The position numbers and the translations under genes were made by a program. Below, piece after piece: positions 40,130-51,279 of a stretch of DNA of 64,000 bases. Origin of the DNA: Irpex lacteus (lineage: Eukaryota; Basidiomycota; Agaricomycetes; Polyporales; Irpicaceae); NCBI GenBank assembly GCA_001986395.2, contig MQVO02000008.1, positions 558,001 through 622,000 of the forward strand, read 5' to 3'. The notes below the pieces were generated by a model. It was not told where the DNA came from. It made no database searches and saw only the letters and a list, made by a program, of their open reading frames with translations. Positions within the stretch are counted from its first letter, which is position 1. The number at the start of each line of letters is the position of its first letter.

Positions 40130-41188
40130 ATGATGGACTTTAACTGGGACGATCCGGACGACGACTTGAATATACCTGCAGCTGGGCCTTCCTTCGTCGA
40201 ACGCGCTCGAAACGCACCGGATGATGACGACGAGGACGATATTCGCCTCTGGGGTGGCGGCGCGGACGCACCTGCAATCATACCACAGGACACCGCAGAG
40301 GAAACATCTCTGCAGAAGCTCATACGATACTGGATGAACGAAAGACACGCGCCGGATATCCTGCCTGCCCAGGAGATGTTGCTGGGAAGATTACTAGATC
40401 ATATACGAAAGCAGGTGAGGTTTCTTTCAACGGACGGGTATTATCGAGTGCTAATAACATGTAGCCTTTGTAGTCAGGCGATGTGCAGCTATTGCGGGCA
40501 GACCCAGACTCGTCTGAAGATGAGCACTTCCGGATTATGCTGGTGCAGACGGAGATCGAACGCGTCAAGTTTGTCATTCGGTCGTATATGCGGACGCGTT
40601 TGCACAAGGTACGCAACTGTGCATGCTATCGTTTTGGGTACATGCTTAGGGCTTGTACAGATTGAAAAATATGCGAAGCATATAAGCATGACAGAGGATC
40701 TTCACCGGAGGTTGTCTAAAGGCGAACTCGAGCATGCTGAGACGTATGTCCCTGCCTATTCTTTATGCTAATTCCCATTGTGATACTCAACTCCTCCGTT
40801 AGCTATGCCAAGCTCGTTGATACGCATTTCACCAACGCAGTGCTACAGAGTCTACCGCACGGTCAGCAGCAGGTTGTAGAGGAGGAGATGCCTTTCATAC
40901 CATCTCCGAGTGAGTGGCACATTATTTCGATCTACAATGTCTCCTAATCGCTATCCATTAGTCTCGAGGCCAGATCTGACACGACCTGTCTTTGCACATG
41001 CACGACAAGCATGCCCTCCAGTGCGCCTACCAGAGTACGTTCTCTTTCAGTAGTAGACTTGCGTTGGTATATGGACTGACATCTCGCGTAGCGGGTCGAC
41101 CATGGAGATGGAGAAAGGCCAAATATCCCTGACACCGTACGAAGTGGTTGAGCAACTACTTCTCCGAGACGAAGTCGAGCTTGTATGA
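40130..41188 (+). CDS. SLD5: GINS complex subunit SLD5
   Basis: Subunit of the GINS complex, which joins Cdc45 and MCM in the replicative helicase. Predicted 259 residues (human 223). Exons: 40130-40414, 40474-40608, 40661-40743, 40803-40909, 40962-41034, 41092-41188. An acidic N-terminal leader precedes LQKLIRYWMNERHAPDILP, the start of the helical A-domain. Then come MLVQTEIERVKFVIRSYMRTRLHK and IEKYAKHISM, the strongly conserved SLD5 core; RLSKGELEHAETYAKLVDTHF and VLQSLP follow. The C-terminal B-domain ends with ISLTPYEVVEQLLLRDEVELV, typical of SLD5. Two adjacent Met codons begin the frame (40130 and 40133). It ends 145 bp from the convergent NC2 alpha stop. Confidence 0.93.
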
Positions 41189-41333
41189 GTGGCACCACAC
41201 TACCACACGACTTCCGTCGAGGAACCCAATTCTGTAATACACTGTACACCGTAGCAATCGATAAACAATACAAACCACTTTCACTAAAAGCTTCCCGAGC
41301 CTATTCCGTCCTCACACAGCAATACAAAACCAC

Positions 41334-42126
41334 TCAACCCTCCCAGTCATCATCGCGGTCGTCCTGAGCTCTGCTACCAGCGGCATACCCAGTAACCTCC
41401 TCTTCAGGCTCAGGCTCGTCGTCGTCCTCATCCATATCATCTTCCTCCGGCTGGACAGCCTTCGCCCTTCCCCTCGAACGCGGCTTACTCTGCGCTCCCT
41501 CACCATCTTCCTTCTTCCTTCTTCTCCGAGGAGCAGGCGCCGACCCTTCCTCGCCATCTGCAGCGGGTTTCCTACGTCCAGCACGCTTCTTCGCTGCAGC
41601 CTTCTCGGCGGCCTCGGCTGCGAGGTCGATGGTGCCTCCCGCAGAGGGGTCTGGTACGGCTTCGACGATCTCTTTCAGGAAGTCTAGGACGTCGACGGTC
41701 TCGATGGCGTGTTTCCTGTGAGGGTGGTTGTATGCGCCTTAGTAGGGTGTGCCTATGTAGTGTAGCAGATGAGACGTACAGATGGTATGCCTCTAGTTTC
41801 TTGGAGCCTCTGTCCGTCGTGACTTTGCTTGCTTCTTCGACTATCATACCGAGGAACATCTCCAGCGCCTTGGCTATATGCGTGAAACAAGGAGACGGGA
41901 TGATTAGCCACCCACATGAGCCATACATAAGACCAAGGCGTACATATAACGACTGGTGTAGCTTGTGCGACCTTGCCAACCTCCTCATCCTTCTGCATGA
42001 TGCGCTTTATCCGAGCCTACATATGAATTCCGAATACTGTTAGCTGGGCGGGTACGCGCCAAACGACAAAGACACGCGAGTGCGACCTACGACCGGGAAT
42101 CTCGTTTGCTTGTTCTTGTTCTTCAT
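41334..42126 (-). CDS. BUR6: NC2 alpha (DRAP1/Bur6) histone-fold transcription corepressor
   Basis: Alpha subunit of Negative Cofactor 2, which with NC2 beta clamps TBP on promoters. 194 residues, exons 42126-42091, 42016-41944, 41873-41780 and 41715-41334. The histone fold reads TRFPVARIKRIMQKDEEVGK, then VAQATPVVISKALEMFLGMI, VEEASKVTTDRGSKKLEAYHL and KHAIETVDVLDFLKEIV. The C-terminus is Lys/Arg-rich (KKRAGRRK, PRRRRKKE) and then highly acidic, ending at 41334. Start MKNKNKQTRFPV is favoured because the histone fold begins immediately; an upstream in-frame extension exists but runs into repeat sequence. The gene's upstream flank, about 75 bp from the ATG, is the left edge of repeat V and of the DUF6533 array. 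Confidence 0.93.
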
Positions 42127-42200
42127 GTTGGACACACTCTCTCGAGCAATTGGAAAGTATTGAGATGTTGGAGGACGTTTGTGAGGGGAAGAACGAGGGG

Positions 42201-42467
42201 CAGAGTGGGCGGGCGTCGGTGGCGGACGTTGTGGTTGGGACGCAAGTCCCAATATGGTAATTTGTACCTTTAGGTGGTACACGCGCTATAGTTTCTTGTT
42301 CAAGTTCGTGGCCATCATATAGTATGCAACATAGTAGGTATCCCATTGCAGCGAGGCTACCCTTGTTGTCTTTGCAAGGATGTGTGTGTGTGTCAGATTT
42401 TGATTTGATCCGCTTACATAGAAGACAAGACAAGTAATCTATGTAGTACTTAGGGTACTAACAACTA
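42201..42467. repeat. Repeat V, copy 1 (NC2 alpha upstream flank)
   Basis: Begins CAGAGTGGGCGGGCGTC and includes GTTGTGGTTGGGACGCAAGT, near-identical to copy 2 at 47558; it runs to the 3' end of the adjacent DUF6533 gene. It lies between the NC2 alpha start and the first array gene. A short GT microsatellite occurs near 42382. Confidence 0.7.
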
Positions 42468-44280
42468 TCAAGGCTGTCCGACTCTGCGGTGGTCTGAACC
42501 TGAAGTAGGCTCGTGACCAGCCTCTAATAAACCTCGTACCTCGGAAACCTGAAGCGTCTGAGTCGCCGAAGAATCATCGCTGTCAGTACTGCCAGTAGCA
42601 ATTACGACGCCTCCGAAGCGTACACTCGACATATCAGAGACATGGTAGGAACCTCCTCCACTATGTTGGGACTTTGCTAAATATTCTTGCCTGAGATCGA
42701 GAATGAACCTCGAGATGATTATGGAGGCGAGGCTGAAGGCAACATTAACTACATGATGCTGAGTAGAGAGCAAAGATAGAAACACAAACGCGTCATTGAG
42801 ATTGAAAAGAAAACCGAGGGGCTGTAAGTATTTGTGTCCATAAGCAGATTCTCATAATTCCAAATAGGAAGAGTCACGCACCGGCCAAGCAAGTTCGAGC
42901 AAACATATGCAGTTGAAGATCAATATTGTACTAGGTACACCGGTTAAGTGTAAGATATTGTTAACGAAGGCCTGCCATCTACTGAACAATGACTTACATG
43001 AACTGTATTGTACCTAGTATAGATCAACAGAGTATTTAATGAACAAATAGTATTGGAAGAAGTGTGAAAGTACTTCACCGTCGTGGAGTATGATACATGA
43101 CACGGGTAAGGTAGTCACGGTACCAAGATTGTTGTGCCTTAGTAGACGAACAGCGGGGATGGTCTTCATCCATGTCAATACAATAGTAATGCATTCAGAC
43201 ACTATTGTGATTCCGGCTGCAAGCGTGTCTAGTGTACGGGCTTCGTCAGCGAATACTTGTGGTGTCTGACAGCAGCTACGACCGTAACGCACAGCTGCGC
43301 GACAGGCATAAGTTGGGCTTGAACTATGCACCATCATGCTGGACAGTGCTCACTATAGGTTGTTAGCCCCGAACCCACCGGCAGCGCCAAGACTATTTGC
43401 GGGTAAGATCACATAGACTACGCAACCGGTAAGAGGCGAGGGCACGTTTGCGAAGTATGTTGTCTGTATGGAGCGAAACTGGGTCGTGGCCCGATAAGTT
43501 TACTACGAAGTCAAAATCGAGTCTATGACTCACTATGTATCCAGCAGGAAAGACCAGCCCGGGAATAAGGATACCGAAAAACACTCTGAGATCCTTGTCC
43601 CATATCGCGTACGTCCTGAGGGCCGCGAACACTGTGACAGAGTCTCGAGTAAAAACAAAGAAGATGAAGGAGATAGTGCTTACGCGCAAAGACAACATGT
43701 ATTAAGATCGTACAAGTGTCCATAATCCTCTTCGTAGTGCTGCAGCTTTCAGGTTGCATAGAACTGATGTCAATTACAAGCAGCGAATAGGGAATGCACA
43801 CTCAACATCTGCATGCATGTTCATTAGTATGTTACCAAACAGTGACTAGCCTGCGGCTGACCACTCACTAGATCGGCCTGGTGAATTTCATGAGGATTCC
43901 ACACCACAAGTTCCACCGCTTTGAACATACTGCAGCATAGAGTCGCATATCTGTTGATTAGGAATAGCCAAGATCCGACCGATAATTTCTTGCGCCAAAT
44001 GAAAGCTACCTCTCTAGGTAACGTTAAGAGATAGTCGTAGAAAAATACAGCTATTACGAGCAGTTGGAGGCTGCACTTAGAGTCACTGGCAGATAAAACA
44101 CACACTCATCATTGCCACATCTATGGAGTTTGTCACGTTACTAGCCAAAGTAAGTCACATTAAAAAGACCCTAACATACCGAAACCTGACAACTTTAAGC
44201 TGTACATACCTGTATACCGCATCATCAATGGACGCATGCCCTGGATGCCGCAAAGTTGATGTTTTCCACTGTCCGGTCAT
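42468..44280 (-). CDS. DUF6533 membrane protein, array gene 1 (subtype I)
   Basis: Leftmost array member. Start MTGQWKTSTLRHPG at 44280; exon 1 ends DDAVYR-type. A small exon gives NVTNSIDVAMM, and the next carries the DUF6533 core VFFYDYLLTLPREVAFIW with SVGSWLFLINRYATLCCSM. A later exon reads FAALRTYAIWDKDLRVFFGIL-type sequence and a hydrophobic helix (GLVFPAGYIV). ITIVSECITIVLTWMKTI is the next conserved helix. The last exon has IIISRFILDLRQEYLAKSQ and a tail with SYHVSDMSSVRFGG, ending at 42468. The predicted topology is multi-helix with a cytosolic tail; function unknown. Start and end are well supported by paralogues; some internal exon joins are not. Confidence 0.7.
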
Positions 44281-44674
44281 TTCGAGTCTGCTGCAGAGTG
44301 TGAGGCTGTTTGGAGATAGTCAAAAGGAGCCGTCGTTTATACCCATGCTCATATACCGCGATCATGTAACAGGGTACAGCCTGAGTGGCGCATCGTAAGG
44401 TACATATCATCGCATCTCGTTCATCACGTCTAATGTCATTCACCGGCGGAAGGTCCGAGTCACCTACAGCAGTTCCAAGTTTCAAGTTCCAATGTTGTAA
44501 ACGGAGCTGAGTGGGACAATTACGACTCACATTACATAAACAGGAGCATCGTGTCTAGCCTTCAAGTTCGGTACACGCATCTCGACCAGAGAGCAGTATT
44601 ATCAATGTCAGTGATGACCACGGTATAAAGCCGCTGTCACGGAACTTGTGGCATAGGCGAGACGATAAGCTTAT
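44281..44674. other. Upstream flank of array gene 1
   Basis: No gene supported; contains the promoter of array gene 1. Precedes a truncated repeat of subtype II 5' flank. Confidence 0.35.
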
Positions 44675-44830
44675 GGCATACCATTCTACTTATGCTGAAG
44701 GTGACTTGGTTGTTTGATAGTGACCAACGTATCATAGTACCGCTGGAGAATAAGGGGAAACGGCAGGGAATGGAAGGGCTTGAGCCCAAACGAGGCTTAA
44801 TCACTACGAATCATGATGATCAGACCCCAG
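44675..44830. repeat. Relic of subtype II 5' flank (R1)
   Basis: Closely matches R2 at 50700-50860 (shared CATTCTACTTATGCTGAAGG and TTGGTTGTTTGATAGTGACC) and resembles the 5' flanks of the two subtype II genes (46550, 55210). It stops abruptly at the 3' end of array gene 2. Confidence 0.6.
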
Positions 44831-44836
44831 TTCCGA

Positions 44837-46516
44837 TTACGAGGCTCCGCGCAAACCATCTTCTCTTACATCTCCGATGACTGTCACGGAACTATCGAGT
44901 TCACTGCGGTTTCGGCGTCCATTGAAGGCATTATCAACCTCCTTGTTATCACCAACTTGCAACGCTTGACCCATATTTCCCACAAACCGGATACTGACGG
45001 TAGAAGTACTACCATAAGTCTCCGACTCCACTGAGGGCTGGATTTGGCGCAGATTAAGGATGAAACGACAGGTGATAATTTCGGGCAATCTGGATTGCCG
45101 TTTGGAGGACATTTAGCAAATGTTTGTTCTGCGGAAGTTAAACTCACGCTTTGAGAGCGAAGGTCGAGATGTTCAATTTGACGGAAATCGGCTATGGTGA
45201 GAGTTATTAAAAGTTCAACCGTCTCTGGGTGTGATCACTGACGATAGTGTTGGCTATTGGCACGAAGGTGTTTATCCCAAGAATTACACTATAGAGGAAC
45301 GTATAAATGTCAGTAGTACGTGATCGTGCAAGATTCCGAACGCACAGAAAATAAAGTGTGCCTGTGGATGGGCAAGCAACGACATACACACGATTTATTA
45401 GTCGATGTCATCTATACTGGAATGACGACACACCGTCACGAAGAAGCAGAGTTGCCAGGGGAGTGTTCAGCTGCAACCTCCGCGACGTCCCATATAGCTG
45501 AACGGTCTTGTACCAAGTGACGCCCAAAGCAAGCGCATCGGCGGCGATGACTGCTATGCGTGTACTCAACGAGACTGCGTATCACACCGTAAGCTCAAAA
45601 TTTGTGCCAGGTAGTATCCGAGATAATATACGTACGACTGACGATAAGTAAGCGGATGTCAGAATATTTCCACGATAGAGAAAACTCTCTTACGGAAAGC
45701 TTGCCCCTTTCAATAGTAAGGTGCAGATCTTGATGTCAGGATACCATAACAGTTCGAAATTGGTAAAGGTATACTGAGGTGAAGGGGGTGCGTTTTTGGC
45801 TCAGAACAATTGGTGATGATGTGGCCTGCTACTCACTATATTCACGGCGAACGGTACGAGCCCCAATGCGAGCGTCACTCCTGCAAGAAGGAGTCTTCCA
45901 TCTAGCAACGCATATATGCGCAACGCTGGGAATACTAGGTAATTTGTATGGTCAAGACATAGGGTTGTCGTGCTATTGCGCAGCAAAACTCACCGGCGGA
46001 ATATACGAATTGCAGCAAACCGAGCACTCCGGCTATATAAACTGTGACCTTGCAACTGCGCATACAAAACACATCAACCTTGAGGTAAATTGTGGCGTAG
46101 AGGGACGTACCTCTGTAGAACGGTTTTCAATTTCAATAAGAATAAGTGTTGATGTAGATATATTTTCAAGAGAGACGAACCTCATGGTTCCAGCCAGGGA
46201 TAAGACCGAAGATAGCTATCAAGACCGCGTTATAACGAGTGAACACATACAACCAGGTCATGGCGGTCCATTTCCGCAACCAAATAACGTCGACTTCTTG
46301 CGAAAGCGTGAGACAGCTTTCAAATAAATACAATGCTAAGGACAGAGGCGGATGAGCCATTATCGAAGGGCATGGAAGGAATAGTGAACACACCGGAAGC
46401 AGAAGTTGCGAGGTATTTTCCGATGAGCCTTCATAGCGTAGAATGATTAAACATAACGGTCGATGTATCAAACATAGAGGCACGTACTGCTGATGAGCCG
46501 CTGTCGCTGAAGACAT
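44837..46516 (-). CDS. DUF6533 membrane protein, array gene 2 (subtype II)
   Basis: Subtype II copy, nearly identical by eye to array gene 5 (53490-55181) along its whole length. Start MSSATAAHQQYVPL at 46516; after an intron the core reads ALYLFESCLTLSQEVDVIW then KWTAMTWLYVFTRYNAVLIA, a divergent form of the DUF6533 LYDYLLTLDREVELIW motif. An exon at about 45.95-45.80 kb contains FPALRIYALLDGRLLLAG; a later helix has the ADALALGVTW-type block. The last exon contains IITCRFILNLRQIQPSV, then VSIRFVGNMGQALQVG, a conserved tail, ending at 44837. A 1-nt length difference from gene 5 just downstream of the start lies in the predicted intron and so need not break the frame. Confidence 0.68.
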
Positions 46517-46732
46517 TGCGAATATGCCGTAGGCGAATCAGCCCTTTTCGTAGCGACCAACGTGTTGTAGTATCGCTGAAGGATAACGAACAACCACGGG
46601 GAGTTGAAGGGCCTGAATCCAACCATATACCACAAGGCTTAATAACTGCGAATAATGATAATCAGACCCTAAAACCGACACAAGGGCCATAGCCCACAGC
46701 GCAGAGAATGCCTCGTTGATGTTCGAAGACGA
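46517..46732. promoter_or_regulatory. 5' flank of array gene 2
   Basis: Upstream region conserved with array gene 5 and with relics R1 and R2, suggesting a promoter that was duplicated with the gene. No motif is defined. Confidence 0.4.
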
Positions 46733-47531
46733 ATTCTGGAGTACTACGCTCGTTTGGTGTATACAATTGGAGCCCATCCGCTCATATATCACACTGTTAA
46801 ACCAGAAGCAAGAGCGTTAGGTGAACCTCTGATGATGCTCCTGCGATACTTAATTGTCAGCTAAGAATAGGCTTGCAAGATGACCTACGTACCAGATCGT
46901 ATAGACACCGACCAGCTATCGGCTATTTACCAGTGCTCCGGGGTGCAGCAAGCTAAACTAATGCAGGAGCTTCATGATGATATCATGATATATGAGTAGC
47001 TGCTCTGGTGGCGGGATAAGAAAAGGTGTTGAGTTCGGTGACTGTGGGAACGACAAAGATGCTGTCGTGGCTCGCTTCGATAAGATGAAGGAGTCTCCTT
47101 TTGACGACCAAAGCGGATGCAACCAGTTCTGAGACAGCACTGGAGTACCCAACGGCTTAGCTCGGGTATAGCATGACGAGCTTTGAAGCGAGTTCAATAC
47201 GCAGATGTAGCACCCTAAAGTTGATTAGTAATACAAGGAGTCACAGCCTTCTGTAGCTGATTGTAGGACGGCGGGGTGAGTCATATTCAAAGTTTCTGGG
47301 ACGAGCAACATGATGCATCAGTAATTAGAATGAATGATAGTGTTGTGCTCTTACCACGAACGAGGATTTGAGGGGTAAGTGAACCGAGAGACACCAGAGC
47401 CGTTCGTCTTTGCCTTCGCTTCCACATATCACATTCTGCACAAACATAACTGTCCACCTAGGATCACTCAGTCCACTGAAGCAGGGTGTAAGGTGCCATA
47501 AATTATCAACTATCAGCGAACCCTCTTTCTA
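46733..47531. repeat. Repeat U, copy 1
   Basis: Starts near GAATTCTGGAGTACTACGCT and ends near TATCAGCGA. It shares long matching stretches with U2 and U3, including GATCGTATAGACACCGACCAG and GGTGCAGCAAGCTAA. Copies differ by out-of-frame indels (for example one A missing in CGATAAAGATGA here), so the about 80-codon minus-strand frame inside is probably not a gene. Confidence 0.7.
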
Positions 47532-47557
47532 CTGGTAATGTCCACGTTTGTCGTGGC

Positions 47558-48109
47558 CAGAGTGGGAGGGCGTCGGCGGCGGGTGTTGTGGTTGGGAAGC
47601 AAGTCCCAATATGGTAATTTATACCCCAAACGTGCGGCTATTTACAGTTTCTTGTGGCCATCATCATGTATGCGTACCTATGCCTATTGTAAGCTTTGTA
47701 AGACCGTGTGTCTCTTGTGAGTATAGTAGGGAAAGCTAAGGAATTTGGGCGTGCTATTTGATGTGCACGCGGGACTTACGGTCGACGCGATGCCCGAATT
47801 CCTGCTGAGCGTGAAGCGAAGGCAAGTCGTTTTACGCACGACTCACCACCGCTAGGACGCTGAAAACAAAAAGGGAGAGGAGGGATGGGTAGAACTATTG
47901 CGTCGGGAGGACAATGTGCGACGTCGAGGAGAGAGGATGAGTTCGACTCAGCCTCTTTCGCACTTCCGTCCTCCCGGCGCTTACAAAGCATTAGTTTGGC
48001 CTTTCCGCTCGCAAGCTCGTTGCAAGGCCAAACTGCACTTGTTCTTGTGGGTGTGTATCAGAGCTTGATTTGACTCGCCTACAAAGAGGACAATGTAGTA
48101 AGGTACTTA
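47558..48109. repeat. Repeat V, copy 2, with internal insertion
   Basis: Begins CAGAGTGGGAGGGCGTC and matches copy 1 through CAAGTCCCAATATGGTAATTT and GTGGCCATCAT, then carries about 270 bp not found in copy 1, before re-joining it near GCTTGATTTGACTCGCC and ending at the 3' end of array gene 3. Confidence 0.65.
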
Positions 48110-49852
48110 CTAGTAGCTACTACCGAGGCTCCCTGCGCAGAGGAGTATGCTTTGAACCTGAAGCGTTGCCGAAGAACTCGAATCAACGCTGCCATCCGAG
48201 TCTGAGGGTACGACGCTTCCAAACCGTACGCTCGACATATCAGAGACATGATGAGAACCTCCTCCGCTATGTTGGGACCTCGTTATATGATCTTCCCTAA
48301 GATCAAGAATGAACCTGGAGATGATTATCGAAGTGAGGCTGAAAGAAAGGATTAGGTACGTGATGCCGAGTAGAGAGCGAAGAAGGAGGACACAAACACA
48401 TCACTGAGATTAAAAAGATAACTGAGGGGCTGCAAGGATTTGTGTTTGTGAGCAGGTCTCATGATTCCATATCAGTAGAGTCACATACCCCCCAAGCAAG
48501 TTCGAGCAAACATATGCAGTTCAAGATTAATATAACTCTAGAACGTCAAAAGTGCTAAGTTTCAGATCTTGTCTAGAAGCTGTTGAGCGCTGGACAGCAA
48601 CTGACATGAATTGCAGAGTACCTATCAACCGACGCAGGGCCAAGTAAGCAAAATACACTCTAAGGAAGATTAGAAACACTTCACCGTCATGGAATATAAC
48701 GTATGACAAAGCTAGCTTGTTATCGCCTCCGGTGCCACTGTTGGTGCGTCTCAGATGTCGTACAGCAGGAATAGTTTTCGTCCAGGTTAGCGCAATTGTA
48801 ATGCATTCAAACAGTAGTGTGGAGACGCCTGCTAATATGACTGACGGGGCTCTCAATCAGCAAATGGTCGAACTCCTATATGACTGAGGCATACAGCTAT
48901 ATAGGGTTGTCAGCTAAAAGCTCTCTTCGCAAGACTGAGGAGAACTCAACCTACAAGAGATTATCAATCCCAAACGAGGGAGTAAGATCTGCAGGTAGGC
49001 TGTCAACCACTGCGCAACCAGTGAGAGGCGAAGGGAAGTATGCAGAGTATACAGATTGTGTAGAGCGGTACTAAATAATGGAGAGGATTAGATCACTGCA
49101 ATATCTATACCATAATAGAAATCAAGGGACGCTCACAAGGTATCCAGCAGGATATATCAATCCTGGAACGAAAATATACAAAAACACCTTGAAATTCCTT
49201 CCCCATACTGCATACGTCCGTATGGCTGCAAACACTAAAAAGGAAGCATGCATTAAAACGCCGCTTAGTATGAGAAGGCTAGACTTACACGCGAAGACGA
49301 TATGTATCACGATCGTACAAGCGTCCATTGCCCTCCCCGTGATGTTACAGCTACGGATGATAGTAAGATCAGTGTCAAAGAAACATTTGTCGCCCTTACA
49401 TCTGTGTGGAAGAATGTTTGTTTATATCTGATCTGCCCGTGACAGATTGGAATACTTACTTGATCTGCCGTACGACGCTCCTGAGGGTTCCACACCACCA
49501 TCTCTATAGCTGCAATCATGTTGCAACACAGGGTAGCATACCTGTTTACTAAGAAGAGCCACGACGCGATGGACAACTTCCGCTTCCAAATGCACGCTAC
49601 CTCGCGATCCAACGTCAGGAAATGATCATAAAGACATAGAGCTGTGGCATTGGCGGATAAGCTTGAAGGAACGTTATATGGCAAGCAGACATACCCATTA
49701 ATGCCGCCTGCATTGAACTAGTCACATAACTGGCACAGGTTAGTAAAAGGCCTACTAATCATTTACTGAGAGACCAGAGGTACGTACCTGTATACCGCGT
49801 CGCTAACAGCTACAGGTCCAAAGTCCACGCTCGAGGTTGAGAATTGAGACAT
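48110..49852 (-). CDS. DUF6533 membrane protein, array gene 3 (subtype I)
   Basis: Start MSQFSTSSVDFGPVAVSD at 49852, first exon ending AVYR at a GT donor. Then a small exon of the QAALM type, the DUF6533 core ALCLYDHFLTLDREVACIW and KLSIASWLFLVNRYATLCCNM, FAAIRTYAVWGRNFKVFLYI, GLIYPAGYLV, and ECITIALTWTKTIPAVRHL with LALSYVIFHDGEV. The final exon ends in a tail with SHHVSDMSSVRFGSVVP, stopping near 48110. It is closest to array genes 1 and 4. The extreme C-terminus differs from those copies and is the least certain part. Confidence 0.68.
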
Positions 49853-50699
49853 CGCGAAGTAGCTGTAAGTAGTAGAGCCTGAATAGAAGGTGAATGGGGC
49901 AGGAGACTAGGAACTAAGGTTAAGTACCTGTATTCCTAGACCCTGAACAGGGTACATTTACGTGTAAGCGACAGAACGCTACAATTCGGCAACTGCATCC
50001 TAGAATGGACTGCGTTTTACAGACACCGTCAGATACGACGTGACGGCCGTCCTGGTCGATGTCGTTAATCTTGATGATTGAGCAACCGTCTTCAATCTTC
50101 AAGGTTCAAGGTTCAAGGTTCAAGGTTCAACCTCCGAACAGGGTTGGGTGGCTACGCGTTACGGCCTACCATCGCGCTTTCGCCGTACCCTAATGCCGGT
50201 GTTCGTCGTAAACGCGCAGATAAAAACTTCAGCCACTGCGACACAACTCTAATGAGAATAATCTTACTGTTCGCTTCGGATCGCGTCAAACCTGACGCAC
50301 TAAATGCCGCTCATGCTTCTTGTCTTTATCACCGAATATAGTCACATTTGCCACCTGCCTCGCCGAGGGTGAGATGGTGAAAGCCAAAAGATTTAGTCCG
50401 GCAGGCTCCTGCCAGTGGCAGACTGGGGCCTTCCAATTTCCATGATATCGATAGCAAATGTAACCTCTACAAAGCATAAGTGGTAGGAGCCCTCCGAGTC
50501 GTCATGATAGTGATAACTCTGGGCACGGAACAAACGAGAGAAGGGAACTGCACGAACTTTCAGGTTGAAAAGATGATTCTCATCATCTGTAAGGCGTCCT
50601 CCAGGTGAGACTTCAGTGTTAGGCTCCCGGACCCTTGATAGACAAAGGAGAGTACTTACTTCTGTTCTTCGAATTCGGTGGTGTCAAGTCATCGACAAC
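49853..50699. other. Intergenic within array
   Basis: No gene supported. Contains the promoter of array gene 3 and the 7-bp tandem repeat at 50099-50130. Confidence 0.4.
50099..50130. repeat. Tandem repeat of TCAAGGT, about 4.5 units
   Basis: Four perfect head-to-tail copies of a 7-bp unit plus a partial copy. No coding relation. Confidence 0.85.
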
Positions 50700-50965
50700 G
50701 GCATACATTCTACTTATGCTGAAGGTGGCTTGGTTGTTTGATAGTGACCGATGTATCATAGTATCGCTGGAGAATAAGGACAAATGGGGGGGGAGTTGAA
50801 GGGATTGAGCCGGGCCAAGCGAGCTTGGTCACTACGAATCATGATGATCAGACCCCATGACTTAAAACCGACATAATGGCAATAATGGTAACCGCTCACA
50901 ATGTAGGAGACATCATGTTGATATCGTACGAATACGAATTCTGGAGTGCTCCACCGTTATCGGGT
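50700..50965. repeat. Relic of subtype II 5' flank (R2)
   Basis: Matches R1 (44675-44830) and extends further to GAATTCTGGAGTGCTCC, the junction with repeat U in intact copies. No subtype II gene body adjoins it, so it is a truncated duplicate. Confidence 0.6.
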
Positions 50966-50981
50966 CCTCGGGTGTGGTAAG

Positions 50982-50997
50982 CTTGCTCTAGAGCAAG
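50982..50997. repeat. Perfect 16-bp palindrome
   Basis: CTTGCTCTAGAGCAAG equals its own reverse complement. It may be a protein-binding site or chance. Confidence 0.5.
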
Positions 50998-51279
50998 AAC
51001 CTGTCTGTGACCATTATGCATGCCATTTCATTGGGGCAGTGAAGGGCTCTTCATCAGCCTTCATCACAGGGGGGGGGGCTTCCCTTGCGGACAGCTCTGT
51101 TTGAGACATACCCACTAAAATCTCAGGCCCCCTTACAGTATAGCGACTCATTTGGCAGATTGTGCTCCGAGTCATTCTTGAGCAGACGTAACCGCGTCTT
51201 CATCGCTACTCTCTTCTTGAGGCATTTATATCTCGGAATCTTCGGGTGAGGACAAGATACGGCATGATGCAGTAGGTTG
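50998..51279. other. 3' flank of array gene 4
   Basis: Contains a run of G near 51068 and no recognisable repeat V; it therefore differs from the flanks of array genes 1, 3 and 6. No gene. Confidence 0.4.

Noticed and set aside
46958..47197. About 80-95-codon minus-strand frame repeated in all three U units, possible small gene
   Set aside because: Indels between copies are not multiples of three, so the apparent protein similarity reflects DNA similarity of the repeat.
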